NCBI RefSeq assembly: GCF_000145235.1
Contig: NC_014391.1
Coordinates: 434,001 to 498,000, forward strand
From: Micromonospora aurantiaca ATCC 27029
GTDB taxonomy: Bacteria; Actinomycetota; Actinomycetes; Mycobacteriales; Micromonosporaceae
DNA: 64,000 bases
Direction: 5' to 3'
The position numbers were made by a program, and so were the translations under genes. Below, piece by piece: positions 6,992 to 15,734 of this stretch. The notes beneath the pieces are model-generated. The model did not search any database. It saw only the letters and a program-made list of their open reading frames with translations, and was not told the DNA's origin. The number at the start of each line of letters is the position of its first letter. The stretch's first letter is position 1.

Positions 6992-8199
6992 CCGCGCCGG
7001 CCGACCCGGGGGAGCTGGCCGCCCGGGTCCGGCACCGGTTCGCCGCCGAGGCCACCCCGGTCACGCCCGCGGCGATCGTCTCGGCGGTACGCGCCGAACC
7101 GGCGACGGCGGTGCTCGGCGACACCACGCTGCTGCGGATCGCCGACCGGGTGCACGACGACCTGGTCGGCGCCGGTCCACTGGCACCGCTGCTCGCCGAC
7201 CCGCAGGTCACCGACGTGCTGGTGAACGGGGTGCGGGTCTGGGTCGACAGGGGACGGGGACTACGGCAGGTCGCCGTGCCGCTGGGCTCGCTCGACGACG
7301 TACGCCGGTTGGCGCAGCGCCTCACCTCGGCGGCCGGTCGCCGGCTCGACGACGCCTCCCCGTACGCCGACGCGCGCCTGCCCGACGGCACCCGGCTGCA
7401 CGCGGTGCTGCCTCCGGTGGCGACCGACGGGCCCTACCTGTCGTTGCGTACCTTCCGGCAGCGGCCGTTCACCCTCGACGAACTCGTCGAGCGGGGCACG
7501 GTGCCCCGGCCGATCGCCCCGCTGCTCGCCGCACTCGTGGCGGCCCGCCTCGCGTACCTGGTCAGCGGCGGCACGGGATCCGGCAAGACGACGCTGCTCA
7601 ACACGCTGCTCGGGCTGGTACCCGGCACCGAGCGGATCGTGCTGGTGGAGGACGCCGCCGAGCTGCGCCCGGTGCACCCGCACGTGATCGGGTTGCAGGC
7701 CCGGACGGCGAACGTCGAGGGCGCCGGAGCCGTCGGGCTCGGCGACCTGGTCCGGCAGGCGCTGCGGATGCGGCCGGACCGGCTGGTAGTGGGCGAGTGC
7801 CGGGGCGCCGAGGTGGTCGACCTGCTCGCCGCGTTGAACACCGGCCACGACGGCGGGGCGGGAACGCTGCACGCGAACGCCCCGGCCGACGTTCCGGCCC
7901 GGCTGGAGGCGCTCGGGATGCTCGGCGGCCTGCCCCGGCTCGCGTTGCACGCCCAGGTCGCCGCCGCGTTGCAGGTCGTCCTCCAGCTCCGCCGTACCGG
8001 CGAGGGGCGCGTCCTCGACTCCATCGGCCTGCTGCTGCCCGACGGGCCCGACCGGGTGGTGACGGTGGTTCCGGCCTGGGCGCGCGGCCGGGGTCTTGCC
8101 CCGGCGGCCCTGCTGCTCGCCGGCCTGCTGCGGGAGCGGGGAGCGCCGGTACCGCCGATCCTCCAGGCGGCGTGGCCCGGTCCGGCAGAACCGTCGTGA
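6988..8199 (+). CDS. tadA: TadA secretion ATPase
   Basis: A 403-residue type II/IV secretion ATPase that powers assembly of the Flp pilus from the cytoplasmic face. Walker A GGTGSGKTT begins near residue 194, the Asp box region is LVEDAAEL, Walker B is LVVGECRG near 265, and the His box follows in AALNTGHDGG and GTLHANAP. Length fits the compact actinobacterial TadA form. ATG 6988 overlaps the ssd stop, and the TGA at 8197-8199 overlaps the GTG of tadB. Confidence 0.95.
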   Translation: MTAPADPGELAARVRHRFAAEATPVTPAAIVSAVRAEPATAVLGDTTLLRIADRVHDDLVGAGPLAPLLADPQVTDVLVNGVRVWVDRGRGLRQVAVPLGSLDDVRRLAQRLTSAAGRRLDDASPYADARLPDGTRLHAVLPPVATDGPYLSLRTFRQRPFTLDELVERGTVPRPIAPLLAALVAARLAYLVSGGTGSGKTTLLNTLLGLVPGTERIVLVEDAAELRPVHPHVIGLQARTANVEGAGAVGLGDLVRQALRMRPDRLVVGECRGAEVVDLLAALNTGHDGGAGTLHANAPADVPARLEALGMLGGLPRLALHAQVAAALQVVLQLRRTGEGRVLDSIGLLLPDGPDRVVTVVPAWARGRGLAPAALLLAGLLRERGAPVPPILQAAWPGPAEPS

Positions 8200-9104
8200 C
8201 CGGCCACCTCTGGCCGGCGGTCCTGCTCCTGGTGGCTGCGGCGGTCGCCGTCGCCTGGCCGGTACGGGCCGCTCGCGCCCGGCGGCTGGCGGTCCTGGGC
8301 AGTGCGGACATCCCGGTCGAGCGGGTGAAGGGCGCACGTCCAGCATCCCCGGACCTGCGACGACGTCCGCTCGACGCCGGGCCGAAGGCGTCCGCACGGC
8401 CTCCCGGCCGGGGCCGGGAACGGCGTCGACCCGGTGTCGGGCATCAGGTACGGCGATGGACGGGCCTCGTGCCGGTTCCGGTGACATCCTCTCCGGCGTC
8501 GGCTCCTGCGCTGCCGCTCTCCGCCGGACGCGTGCTGCCCGTGGCGGCGCTGTGCGGGGCCGTGACCGGGGCACTGCTCGGCGGTCCGGTGGCCGCCCTG
8601 GTGCTCGCCACCTACGGCGTGCTCGCGGCCCGGGCGGTGCTGCGCCGACGTACCCACCGGACGGCCACCCTCGCGCACCGCCGCGATCTGGACCGCCTCG
8701 CCGCCGTCGCCGCCGACCTGCGGGCCGGGCTACCCGTCGACGGCGGTGTCGACGACGGCCCGGGACGCGTCGCGCGGCTGGCCCGGGCCGCCGGGAGACT
8801 GGCCGACCAGACGGGTGCGCCGCTGGCCGATCTGCTGGAACGGATCGAGGCCGACGCCCGCGCCGCCGACCGGGGCCTTGCCGCTGCCGCCGCCCAGGCC
8901 GCCGGGGCTCGGGCGACCGCGTGGCTGCTCGCCGCGCTGCCGCTCGGCGGCATAGGTCTCGGCTACGGCATCGGGGTGGACCCGGTGGCGGTGCTCCTGC
9001 ACACGCCGGTGGGTGCCGGCAGTGCGGTGGCGGCAGTCGTGTTGCAGGTCGGCGGGTTGCTCTGGGCCGAGCGACTCGGCGTCACGCCCGGGCGGGCCGC
9101 CTGA
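8196..9104 (+). CDS. tadB: TadB-like inner membrane pilus platform protein
   Basis: A 302-residue membrane protein with an N-terminal membrane segment, an arginine/proline-rich stretch (residues about 45-90), two closely spaced membrane segments near 105-150 and two more at the C-terminus. The cytoplasmic region shows the GspF/TadB-type helical pattern but is shorter than usual. With TadC it forms the platform on which TadA acts. The GTG start overlaps the tadA stop, and its stop overlaps the tadC ATG. The arginine-rich insert is low-complexity and may be species-specific. Confidence 0.8.
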   Translation: MTGHLWPAVLLLVAAAVAVAWPVRAARARRLAVLGSADIPVERVKGARPASPDLRRRPLDAGPKASARPPGRGRERRRPGVGHQVRRWTGLVPVPVTSSPASAPALPLSAGRVLPVAALCGAVTGALLGGPVAALVLATYGVLAARAVLRRRTHRTATLAHRRDLDRLAAVAADLRAGLPVDGGVDDGPGRVARLARAAGRLADQTGAPLADLLERIEADARAADRGLAAAAAQAAGARATAWLLAALPLGGIGLGYGIGVDPVAVLLHTPVGAGSAVAAVVLQVGGLLWAERLGVTPGRAA

Positions 9105-9832
9105 TGTCACGGCAGGTACTGGCCGCCGTGTGTCTCGGCGGCGCCGCGTCGCTCCTGGTCGTCGCCGGTCCGGTCGTCCGCCCGGCACGGCGGCTGCGCC
9201 GGCTCGCTCCGACGCCGCCGCCCACTCGCCCGGCGTGGTGGCCGGATCGGGTACGCCTCGGCGCAGCGCTGGCCGGAATCGCGGTGGCGGTGGTGGTCGG
9301 CGGTGTCACGGGCGTGTTCCTCGGGCTGCTGGCCGGTGCCGCCGCCGACCGTCTGCTACGCCGGATCGAGCCGCGCGCCGCCCGGGAACGGCGGCTGCGG
9401 GAGACCGCCGACCTGCCGCTCGCCGCGGACCTGCTGGCGGCCGCGCTGCGGGCGGGCGCGCCGGTCGACCGCTCGGTGCTCGCCGTCGCCGAGGCGCTCG
9501 GCGGGCCACTCGCGGACCGGCTCGGCCGGGTCGGCCGGACGCTACGGCTCGGAGGCAGCCCCGGCGAGGCCTGGGCGCACCTGGAAGGCGTCACCGGGGC
9601 CGAACCCGTGGCCGCGGCGGCGGTCCGCTCGTCGAACAGCGGCGCCGCACTGGCTCGCGCGCTGACCCGGCTGGCCGACGACCTGCGTGCCGAACGGTCG
9701 ACCTCGGCCGAGGCGGCGGCCCGCCGCGCGGGCGTGCTCATCGTGCTGCCGCTCGGGCTGTGCTTCCTGCCCGCCTTCATTCTCGCCGGTCTGGTGCCGG
9801 TGATCGTCGCCGTGCTCGGCGACGTGCTGTGA
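9104..9832 (+). CDS. tadC: TadC, type II secretion F domain protein
   Basis: A 242-residue membrane protein with T2SSF domain features: the segment ETADLPLAADLLAAALRAG, then a GAALARALTRLADDLR helix, and a hydrophobic C-terminus (VLIVLPLGLCFLPAFILAGL). It pairs with TadB in the Flp pilus platform. ATG 9104 overlaps the tadB stop by one base (TGATG). The arrangement tadA-tadB-tadC-pilin-TadE is the standard actinobacterial order. Confidence 0.85.
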   Translation: MSRQVLAAVCLGGAASLLVVAGPVVRPARRLRRLAPTPPPTRPAWWPDRVRLGAALAGIAVAVVVGGVTGVFLGLLAGAAADRLLRRIEPRAARERRLRETADLPLAADLLAAALRAGAPVDRSVLAVAEALGGPLADRLGRVGRTLRLGGSPGEAWAHLEGVTGAEPVAAAAVRSSNSGAALARALTRLADDLRAERSTSAEAAARRAGVLIVLPLGLCFLPAFILAGLVPVIVAVLGDVL

Positions 9833-9855
9833 ACCATCGAGAAGGGACGTACGAC

Positions 9856-10023
9856 ATGCGCAAGCTCCTCACCCGCCTGCGGGGTGACGCCGGTATGAAC
9901 ACCGCCGAGTACGCGGTGGGCACCCTCGCCGCGGTCGCCTTCGCCGGGATCCTGCTGAAGGTGCTCACCTCCGGCAACGTGCAGTCCGCGCTGACCGCCG
10001 TCATCGACCGGGCCCTGAAGTGA
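9856..10023 (+). CDS. Flp-type pilin (DUF4244)
   Basis: A 55-residue prepilin. The leader MRKLLTRLRGDAG is followed by MNTAEYAVG. Cleavage after Gly13 would place Glu at +5 and Tyr at +6 of the mature pilin, the hallmark of Flp pilins cut by class III prepilin peptidases. A hydrophobic helix follows. GAAGGG nine bases upstream is a fair ribosome-binding site. No prepilin peptidase gene is seen in this window, so it must be encoded elsewhere. Confidence 0.85.
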   Translation: MRKLLTRLRGDAGMNTAEYAVGTLAAVAFAGILLKVLTSGNVQSALTAVIDRALK

Positions 10024-10514
10024 TCGGGCGCCGGTGGGCCGGCCGTGGTGGTGGGTGGCTCCACGAACCAGCAGTCCCGCTCGACGTGTCGACCGAGCCC
10101 GGCTCGACCCGGGACGCCGTCGGCACCCGGGCCGGGGAGGTGCGGCGCCGGTGGCGCTTGTGGGCCGCGTGCGAGCGGGGTTCCTTCACCGCCGAGTTGG
10201 CGGCCGGCCTGCCGGCGCTCATGCTGCTCCTCGTCGCCGGTCTGACCGCGGTGAACGCTGTGGGTACCCGGGTCGCGTGTGTCGACGCGGCCCGGGAGGC
10301 GGCGCTCGCGGCGGCCCGGGGCGAGCCCGGCACGGTTGCCGCAACCCGGTACGCCCCGGACGGCGCCGAGGTGTCGGTGACTGTGACAGGCGATCGGGTC
10401 ACGGCGACGGTCCGGGCACCGGTCCGGACGTTCGGTACGCGGCTGCCCCGGCTGGTCGTGGCGGCGGAGGCGGTGGCCGCCGTGGAACCCGGAGCGCCGG
10501 GGCCGGTGCCGTGA
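10020..10514 (+). CDS. TadE family pseudopilin
   Basis: A 164-residue minor pilin. A basic N-terminus (about 50 residues) precedes FTAELAAGLPALMLLLVAG, a TadE-like membrane segment with the typical glutamate near its start, and a small beta-rich exported domain. GTG 10020 overlaps the stop of the pilin gene. The N-terminal 40 residues are poorly conserved-looking, so a later start is possible. It probably caps or primes the pilus. Confidence 0.75.
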   Translation: MIGRRWAGRGGGWLHEPAVPLDVSTEPGSTRDAVGTRAGEVRRRWRLWAACERGSFTAELAAGLPALMLLLVAGLTAVNAVGTRVACVDAAREAALAAARGEPGTVAATRYAPDGAEVSVTVTGDRVTATVRAPVRTFGTRLPRLVVAAEAVAAVEPGAPGPVP

Positions 10515-10648
10515 GAGCCGGCGGTGCCTGGGCCGACTCGTCCTTCCGCCAGGTCGTCGTGGGAGGCCGAGCCGACCCGAGCAGGCGCGGGGCGAGCAGA
10601 TCTCGGGTGGGCTGGCCTGCGGGGAGAGGGGAGCGTGGGAAGCCTGGT

Positions 10649-11005
10649 GTGAGGACGTCCTCGACCGACCGGGGCGGCGCGACCGTGTGCCTGCTCGCGA
10701 TCGGGCTGGTGTTCGTGCTGGTCGGGGTGTTCGGCGCCGCGGTCGGGGCGGCCCGGTGCGCCCGGCATCAGGCCCGCAACGCGGCGGACTTCGGGGCGCT
10801 GGCGGGTGCCGTGCAGGTGCTCGACGGAGCCGACGTCGCCTGCGCTCGCGCCGCCGACCTGGTTTCGGCCAACGGCGGCCGGATGACCGGATGCCGGGCT
10901 GACGGACTGGACCTGATCGTCACGGCGCAGGTACGCGTCGCCCCGCTGCCGGGACTGACCCGGGACGCCGTCGCGACGTCCCGGGCCGGCCCGGCCCGGT
11001 CCTGA
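10649..11005 (+). CDS. TadE/TadG-like protein (Rv3654c family)
   Basis: A 118-residue protein: a short N-terminus, membrane segment VCLLAIGLVFVLVGVFGAAVG, then HQARNAADFGALAGA, the helix typical of helicase-associated or Tad-like pilus proteins (Rv3654c family), and a short beta region. Start GTG 10649 has GGGAAG six bases upstream and puts the membrane segment close to the N-terminus, as in relatives. An in-frame GTG at 10511 overlaps the TadE stop and would add 46 Arg/Gly-rich residues; it is the alternative if translation is coupled. Last gene of the tad operon, convergent with the LURP-one gene. Confidence 0.7.
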   Translation: MRTSSTDRGGATVCLLAIGLVFVLVGVFGAAVGAARCARHQARNAADFGALAGAVQVLDGADVACARAADLVSANGGRMTGCRADGLDLIVTAQVRVAPLPGLTRDAVATSRAGPARS

Positions 11006-11059
11006 CGGGCGGACGCCAGTGCCGGAACCGAGAGCCGGGCCGGGCCCGAGTGCCGCAGG

Positions 11060-11638
11060 TCAGCGGGACTGAAGGGCGTCCAGTCCGACCGCCATGGCGA
11101 TCACCAGCCGACGGTCGATCTGCGGGTGCTGGATCTCCACGTTGTACCGGTCCCGCAGACCCCACTTCCGGTCGACCGAGAACACCGGCTGGCCGCCGGC
11201 CATGAAGTCGAAGTGGTACGGCAGCCAGGAGAGCGAGTCGACGAACCGGCGCAGCAGCGCGACCGGCAGGCTGCGCTCCTGCCCGGTGGCGGGCGGCAGG
11301 CCGGGCTGCTCGACGTGCCACGTCGAGCGCAGCAGCGACTGGGCGAAGTCCTTGCGGAACAGCCCGATGGGGTTGCCCGCGTGATCGGTCACGTCGTAGG
11401 TGGCGCCGAGGTCGAGCCGCTGACGGGCCTTGAAGCCGAGAAGGGGGTACTGCTTGGAGTCGTCGGTGTAGATGGTCACCTGCTCCTTGAAGGCGAGCCG
11501 CTTCTGCTGCGCGAACGCGAGCAGCCCACCCTCGGAGCCGTCGGGCGCCACCGAGTGCACCTCGTACTGGTTGACCATCATCCGGAGTCGCTGACGGATG
11601 ATGAACCGGTGCTGGGCCTGCAGGTTGTCGGGCGACAT
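11060..11638 (-). CDS. LURP-one-related/scramblase-like protein
   Basis: A 192-residue protein of the Tubby-like beta-barrel superfamily to which LURP-one-related and phospholipid scramblase proteins belong. Visible features are FIIRQRLRMM, the short repeated strands KQYPLLGFKAR and AGNPIGLFRKD, and FDFMAGGQPVFSVDRKWG. No signal peptide or membrane helix is present, so a cytoplasmic or membrane-peripheral location is likely. Cellular role is unknown. The ATG at 11638 has AAGGAG five bases upstream. It is convergent with the tad operon. Confidence 0.75.
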   Translation of the reverse strand: MSPDNLQAQHRFIIRQRLRMMVNQYEVHSVAPDGSEGGLLAFAQQKRLAFKEQVTIYTDDSKQYPLLGFKARQRLDLGATYDVTDHAGNPIGLFRKDFAQSLLRSTWHVEQPGLPPATGQERSLPVALLRRFVDSLSWLPYHFDFMAGGQPVFSVDRKWGLRDRYNVEIQHPQIDRRLVIAMAVGLDALQSR

Positions 11639-11838
11639 GGGCTCTCCTTCGAGGGGTCGCCGGAGTCTTGCACAGCGGGCCGACGACCGCTCGCCCGAGC
11701 GCACCCACCGCTGCCTGGACGGACGGGCCCGCACGCAGGAGCCGCACGGTGCATGAGGCGAAGCATGGCGCCGTTGCCGTGACCGGCGCGGGCCGGGACT
11801 GCGCGACCGCGGGCCGGAAGTGGAGGCGGGACGCAAGG

Positions 11839-12045
11839 TCAGCGGCCGCCGTCGACCGTGGCCTTCATCGCCCAGCTGTTCAGCACCTGATGGATGCCGC
11901 GCAGGCGCTCGTTGATCTGCTCCAGCCGTTCCGCCTGGGCGAGCGTGGCCATCGCGGTGCCCAGCGCTATCTGCTGGTCGGGCGTGAGGTTTTCCTGGTC
12001 GATGGTGTAGAGCAGCTCGACGGTCTCGGCGATCGTGTCGGCCAC
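11839..12045 (-). CDS. Small helical protein of unknown function
   Basis: A 68-residue acidic, helix-rich protein (MADTIAETVELLYTIDQENL at the N-terminus), with no cysteine cluster or membrane segment. The GTG start has a strong GGAGGT ribosome-binding site six bases upstream, which together with normal codon use supports it as a real gene. It lies about 200 bases upstream of the LURP-one gene on the same strand and 52 bases downstream, in transcription sense, of a LacI-type operator. Function is not recognised. Confidence 0.65.
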   Translation of the reverse strand: MADTIAETVELLYTIDQENLTPDQQIALGTAMATLAQAERLEQINERLRGIHQVLNSWAMKATVDGGR

Positions 12046-12096
12046 GGCGGCACCTCCGGCGGGACGGGTCTCGGGTCACCTGCGCGCTACCAGAAA

Positions 12097-12124
12097 TGAT
12101 GCATGGAAGCGCTCCCATACATCA
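12097..12124. promoter_or_regulatory. LacI-family operator (CebR-like palindrome)
   Basis: The core TGGAAGCGCTCCCA (12104-12117) differs by one base from the TGGGAGCGCTCCCA operator of the cellobiose regulator CebR. The symmetry extends outward through TGATG and CATCA, giving 12 of 14 matched pairs over 28 bp. The rest of the 256-bp spacer (12046-12301) shows only two GAAGTGGCGG direct repeats. No sugar-use gene is nearby; the nearest start downstream is the 68-residue gene on the minus strand. Confidence 0.6.
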
Positions 12125-12301
12125 ATGCCCCGACGGCCCTACCCTCATGCACCCGTCCCACCAACCAGACACCTGGGCACCCGCGGAGCCGCACGGCCCA
12201 GCTTGATCGACACCAGTTCGGGGAAGTGGCGGGGTCCAGCACCTGTCGATACCGCAACCTCCCCGAAGTGGCGGCGGGCAGCCCCAACCGGCCCGGTGCG
12301 G

Positions 12302-14806
12302 TCAGGCGGGTGGGGCACCGGCCGCCTGAGCTGGGCGGGCCGCCCGGTCGTCCTGCCGGGGCAACACCTCGCCGCGCTCCGGGCCGCCCGAGTCCGGGCC
12401 GGCCACCGCCTCCGGGCCGGCCGCCGCCTCCGGGCCGGCCACCGCCTCCGGGCCGGTCACCGCCGCCTCGCCGCCGGCCGTGGCGAGGTTGGTCAGCACC
12501 ACGTCGAGGACCTTCACCGCCTCCGCCTTGGCCAGCGGATTGTTGCCGTTGCCGCACTTCGGGGACTGGACGCACGACGGGCACCCGGTCTCGCACCCGC
12601 ACTCGGCGATCGCGTCCCGGGTGGCGCGCAGCCAGGCGGCGGCGGTGCCGTACGCCCGCTCGGCGAAACCCGCCCCGCCGGGGTGACCGTCGTAGACGAA
12701 GACGGTGGGTGCCTCGGTGTCCGGGTGCAGGGCGGTGGACAGCCCGCCGATGTCCCACCTGTCGCACGTCGCCATCAGCGGCAGCAGGCCGATGGCGGCG
12801 TGCTCGGCGGCGTGCAGCGCGCCCGGCACGTCAGCCGCCTCGACACCGGCGGCGGTCAGCGACTCGGGGGAGAGCGTGAACCACACCGCGACGGTGCGCA
12901 GCTCCCGCGCGGGCAGGTCCAGCGGGCGGGTGTCGATCACCTCGCCGGTGGCGATGCGCCGCCGCTGGTACGACACCACCTGGCTGGTCACGTCCACCTC
13001 GCCGAGGAACAGCCCGACCGGCCCGGCGTCCACGTACGAGCGGACCGACACCACCGACAGCGAGGTGACGTCGCGGGCGTGGGTGGACCAGTCCGGCTCC
13101 TCGGCGTGCACGAGCGCGCACCCGTCGGCCAGGTCGAGCGAGTCGACCACGTACGAGACGCCCTGGTGCAGGTAGACCGCGCCGGTGTGCAGCAGGAAGT
13201 GCGCCGACCCGCCGTCGACGGTGCCGAGCAGCCGGCCGGTGGACTCCTCCACCACGCACACCGGGGCGCCGCCCTCGCCTCGCAGGTCGACCTCGGGGCG
13301 TTCCCGGTGCCGCCAGTACCAGCCGGTGGGCCGCTGCCGCAGCGCCCCCGCCTCGACCAGCGAATCCACCGCCTCCTTCGCGCCCTCACCGAACAGGTCC
13401 AGGTCCGCCGGGGTGAGCGGGGACTCGTGGGCGGCGCAGGCGAGCTGTGGCGCGAGCACGTACGGGTTGGCCGGGTCGAGCACCGTCGCCTCGACCGGCC
13501 GCCCGAACAGCGCCTCCGGGTGGTGCACCAGGTAGGTGTCGAGCGGGTCGTCCCGGGCCACCAGCACGGCGAGCGCCTCGTCGCCGGAGCGCCCGGCCCG
13601 CCCGGCCTGCTGCCACAGCGACGCGCGGGTGCCGGGCCAGCCGCAGATCAGCACCGCGTCCAGGCCGACCAGGTCGACGCCGAGTTCGAGCGCGTTGGTG
13701 GAGGCGAGCCCGAGCAGGTCGCCGTGCAGCAGCGCCCGTTCCAGCTCGCGGCGCTCCTCGCGCAGGTAGCCGGCCCGGTAAGCGGCAACCCGGTCGCCCA
13801 GCCCGGGTACGGCCTCGTCGAGCGACCGCCGGGCATTCGCTGCGACCACCTCGGCGCCCCGGCGGGACCGCACGAACGCGAGCGTGCGTACCCCCTCGAC
13901 CACGCTGTCGGCGAGCAGGTCCGCGGTCTCCCGCAGCGCGGAGCGCCGGACCTGGACGAGGTCGGCGTCGACGGACGAGTCGGTGGGCGGCAGCAGCGGC
14001 GGCTCCCAGAGCGCGAACGTCACCCCGCCGCGCGGCGACGTGTCCTCGGTGACGGCGGTGACGGGCAGGCCGGTGAGCCGCTCGGCCGCCGCCGCCGGGT
14101 CACCCGACGTGGCGGAGGCCAGCAGAAAGACGGGGGTACGCCCGAAGCGCGCGCACTGCCGCCGCAACCGCCGCAGCACGTGCGCGACGTGTGAGCCGAA
14201 GACGCCCCGGTAGGTGTGGCACTCGTCGACCACCACGTACGCGAGCCGGCGCAGGAACCCGGACCAGTGTGCGTGCCCGGGCAGGACGCCGTGGTGCAGC
14301 ATGTCCGGGTTGGTCAGCACGAACCGGGAGTGCCGGCGGATCCACTCCCGTTCGGCGCGCGGCGTGTCCCCGTCGTAGGTGGCGGGGCGTACCCCGTCGA
14401 GTTCGAGACCGGCGACGGCGCGGAGCTGGTCGGCGGCGAGCGCCTTGGTCGGCGCCAGGTAGAGCACGGTGGCGCGCGGGTCGGCGAGCAGCGTGCTCAG
14501 TGCGGGAAGCTGGTACGCCAGGGACTTGCCGGACGCCGTGCCGGTGGCGACCACCACGTGCCGGCCCGCGTACGCCAGCTCGGCGGCCTCGGCCTGGTGC
14601 CGCCACGGGGCGGTGACGCCGCGCCGCGCGAACGCCGCCCTCAGTTCCTCCGGCGCCCAGCCGGGCCACCCGGCGGGCTCGCCGGCGCGGGCCGGGACGC
14701 GTTCGACGTGGGTGACCGGGTCGGTGGGGTGACGCAGCCGCAGCCGGCGCAGCAGCTCGCCCGGCGCACGCCGCGGGCCGGGGCTGTGGTCGGTCACGTC
14801 CTGCAC
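12302..14806 (-). CDS. DEAH-type helicase with DUF1998/MrfA-like C-terminus
   Basis: An 834-residue superfamily 2 helicase. Walker A is TGTASGKS, the DEAD-type box is VVDECHTY, motif III is SAT, and the helicase C motif is QQAGRAGRSG. The C-terminal part contains CGCETGCPSCVQSPKCGNGN, the four-cysteine metal site shared with MrfA/YprA-type repair helicases. A likely role is DNA repair (MrfA helps excise mitomycin C damage in Bacillus), but this is by similarity. The start is placed at GTG 14806; GTG 14797 is an alternative, and the longer frame would run into the bldG promoter region. The last 35 residues are a GPEAVA-type repeat tail. It is divergent from bldG, as in Streptomyces. Confidence 0.85.
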   Translation of the reverse strand: MQDVTDHSPGPRRAPGELLRRLRLRHPTDPVTHVERVPARAGEPAGWPGWAPEELRAAFARRGVTAPWRHQAEAAELAYAGRHVVVATGTASGKSLAYQLPALSTLLADPRATVLYLAPTKALAADQLRAVAGLELDGVRPATYDGDTPRAEREWIRRHSRFVLTNPDMLHHGVLPGHAHWSGFLRRLAYVVVDECHTYRGVFGSHVAHVLRRLRRQCARFGRTPVFLLASATSGDPAAAAERLTGLPVTAVTEDTSPRGGVTFALWEPPLLPPTDSSVDADLVQVRRSALRETADLLADSVVEGVRTLAFVRSRRGAEVVAANARRSLDEAVPGLGDRVAAYRAGYLREERRELERALLHGDLLGLASTNALELGVDLVGLDAVLICGWPGTRASLWQQAGRAGRSGDEALAVLVARDDPLDTYLVHHPEALFGRPVEATVLDPANPYVLAPQLACAAHESPLTPADLDLFGEGAKEAVDSLVEAGALRQRPTGWYWRHRERPEVDLRGEGGAPVCVVEESTGRLLGTVDGGSAHFLLHTGAVYLHQGVSYVVDSLDLADGCALVHAEEPDWSTHARDVTSLSVVSVRSYVDAGPVGLFLGEVDVTSQVVSYQRRRIATGEVIDTRPLDLPARELRTVAVWFTLSPESLTAAGVEAADVPGALHAAEHAAIGLLPLMATCDRWDIGGLSTALHPDTEAPTVFVYDGHPGGAGFAERAYGTAAAWLRATRDAIAECGCETGCPSCVQSPKCGNGNNPLAKAEAVKVLDVVLTNLATAGGEAAVTGPEAVAGPEAAAGPEAVAGPDSGGPERGEVLPRQDDRAARPAQAAGAPPA
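12395..12466. repeat. 18-bp tandem repeat inside the helicase gene
   Basis: Four units of an 18-mer like CGGGCCGGCCACCGCCTC start at 12395, 12413, 12431 and 12449; the last is the least exact. They keep the reading frame and encode the GPEAVA/GPEAAA repeats of the helicase tail. Copy number may vary between strains. Confidence 0.8.
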
Positions 14807-14930
14807 TCTCGCACTGGTGTTCGGAATTGGGAACCGCAGGGTGGGGGTATGGGGAGGGCGTGGCCGGTGACCGAGGGGGCCGCACGGGGAGATGGTTAGA
14901 TGCCCAGGAGAGTTTACCGAGGAGGGACCG

Positions 14931-15281
14931 ATGGAGCTGTCGCTGGCGACCCGCGCCGTGGGGGAGCACACGGTGCTCGAGGTCGGTGGTGAGGTGGATG
15001 TCTACACCGCCCCCCGCCTGCGGGAACGGCTCCTGGAGTTGATCGACGGCGGGGCCCGCCACGTGGTGGTCGACCTCGGCCGGGTGGACTTCCTCGACTC
15101 GACCGGTCTGGGTGTGCTCGTGGGCGCGCTCAAGCGGCTGCGCTCGGCCGGTGGCTCCTTCGCGCTGGTCTGCGACAAGGAGCCGCTGCTCAAGATCTTC
15201 CGGATCACCGCCCTGGACCAGGTCTTCCCGCTGCATCCGACGGTCGACGCGGCCATCGCCGCCGACTCCACCGGCGCGTGA
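14931..15281 (+). CDS. bldG: Anti-anti-sigma factor BldG
   Basis: A 116-residue STAS-domain protein nearly matching Streptomyces BldG, which controls development and stress responses by sequestering an anti-sigma factor when unphosphorylated. The phosphorylation motif DFLDSTGLG places the target Ser at about residue 57. N-terminal [20 protein letters not shown] is typical. ATG 14931 has GGAGG five bases upstream. The stop overlaps the start of the anti-sigma gene (TGATG), and a helicase gene lies divergently upstream, the same order as in Streptomyces coelicolor. Confidence 0.95.
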   Translation: MELSLATRAVGEHTVLEVGGEVDVYTAPRLRERLLELIDGGARHVVVDLGRVDFLDSTGLGVLVGALKRLRSAGGSFALVCDKEPLLKIFRITALDQVFPLHPTVDAAIAADSTGA

Positions 15282-15718
15282 TGGCGACCGTCAAGCTGTC
15301 CTTCTCTCCGGCCCCGGTGCACGTGCGCACCGCCCGCCTGGTCGGCGTCGCGGTGGCCCGGCGGGCCGGCGTACGCGAGGACCTGCTGGACGAGGTGCGC
15401 CTGGCCATCGGTGAGGCGTGCACCCGGGCGGTCGCGCTGCACCGGCAGTACGGCCTGGCCGACCCGGTGTACGTGGAGATGTCCGACGGCGGCGGCTACA
15501 CGGTCCGGGTGGTGGACCGGGCCCCGATCGAGGCGGGCCTCGGCCTGGCCGCGCTCGGCCCGGACGAGCTGGCCAAGGAGTCGCTCAGCGAGGACGCGCT
15601 CACCACCGGGGTGGGCTTCGCGCTGCTCGCCGGTTTCGTGGAGGATCTCCAGGTTCGTCCGGTCGACGACGGCGTCGGCACCGAGGTACGGATGTCCTGG
15701 CCGGCCGGCCGCGCCTGA
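15281..15718 (+). CDS. Anti-sigma factor / RsbW-like partner of BldG
   Basis: A 145-residue protein of the GHKL ATPase (serine kinase) fold, expected to bind BldG and a sigma factor. The N-box region reads EVRLAIGEACTRAVALH, where the family usually has EACTNAV: the metal-binding Asn is Arg here. The G1 region reads VVDRAP rather than DxGxG. ATP binding and kinase activity may therefore be weak or lost. ATG 15281 overlaps the bldG stop; a GTG at 15278 would add one residue. A strong terminator follows. Confidence 0.85.
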   Translation: MATVKLSFSPAPVHVRTARLVGVAVARRAGVREDLLDEVRLAIGEACTRAVALHRQYGLADPVYVEMSDGGGYTVRVVDRAPIEAGLGLAALGPDELAKESLSEDALTTGVGFALLAGFVEDLQVRPVDDGVGTEVRMSWPAGRA

Positions 15719-15734
15719 CCCGAAACGCACACGC

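Noticed and set aside
10511..10648. N-terminal extension of the last tad gene
   Set aside because: The extension is Arg/Gly-rich and would push the membrane segment far from the N-terminus; GTG 10649 has a ribosome-binding site. Kept only as an alternative start.
12395..12466. Possible CRISPR-like repeat array
   Set aside because: Units are contiguous 18-mers without spacers, in frame inside a coding region.
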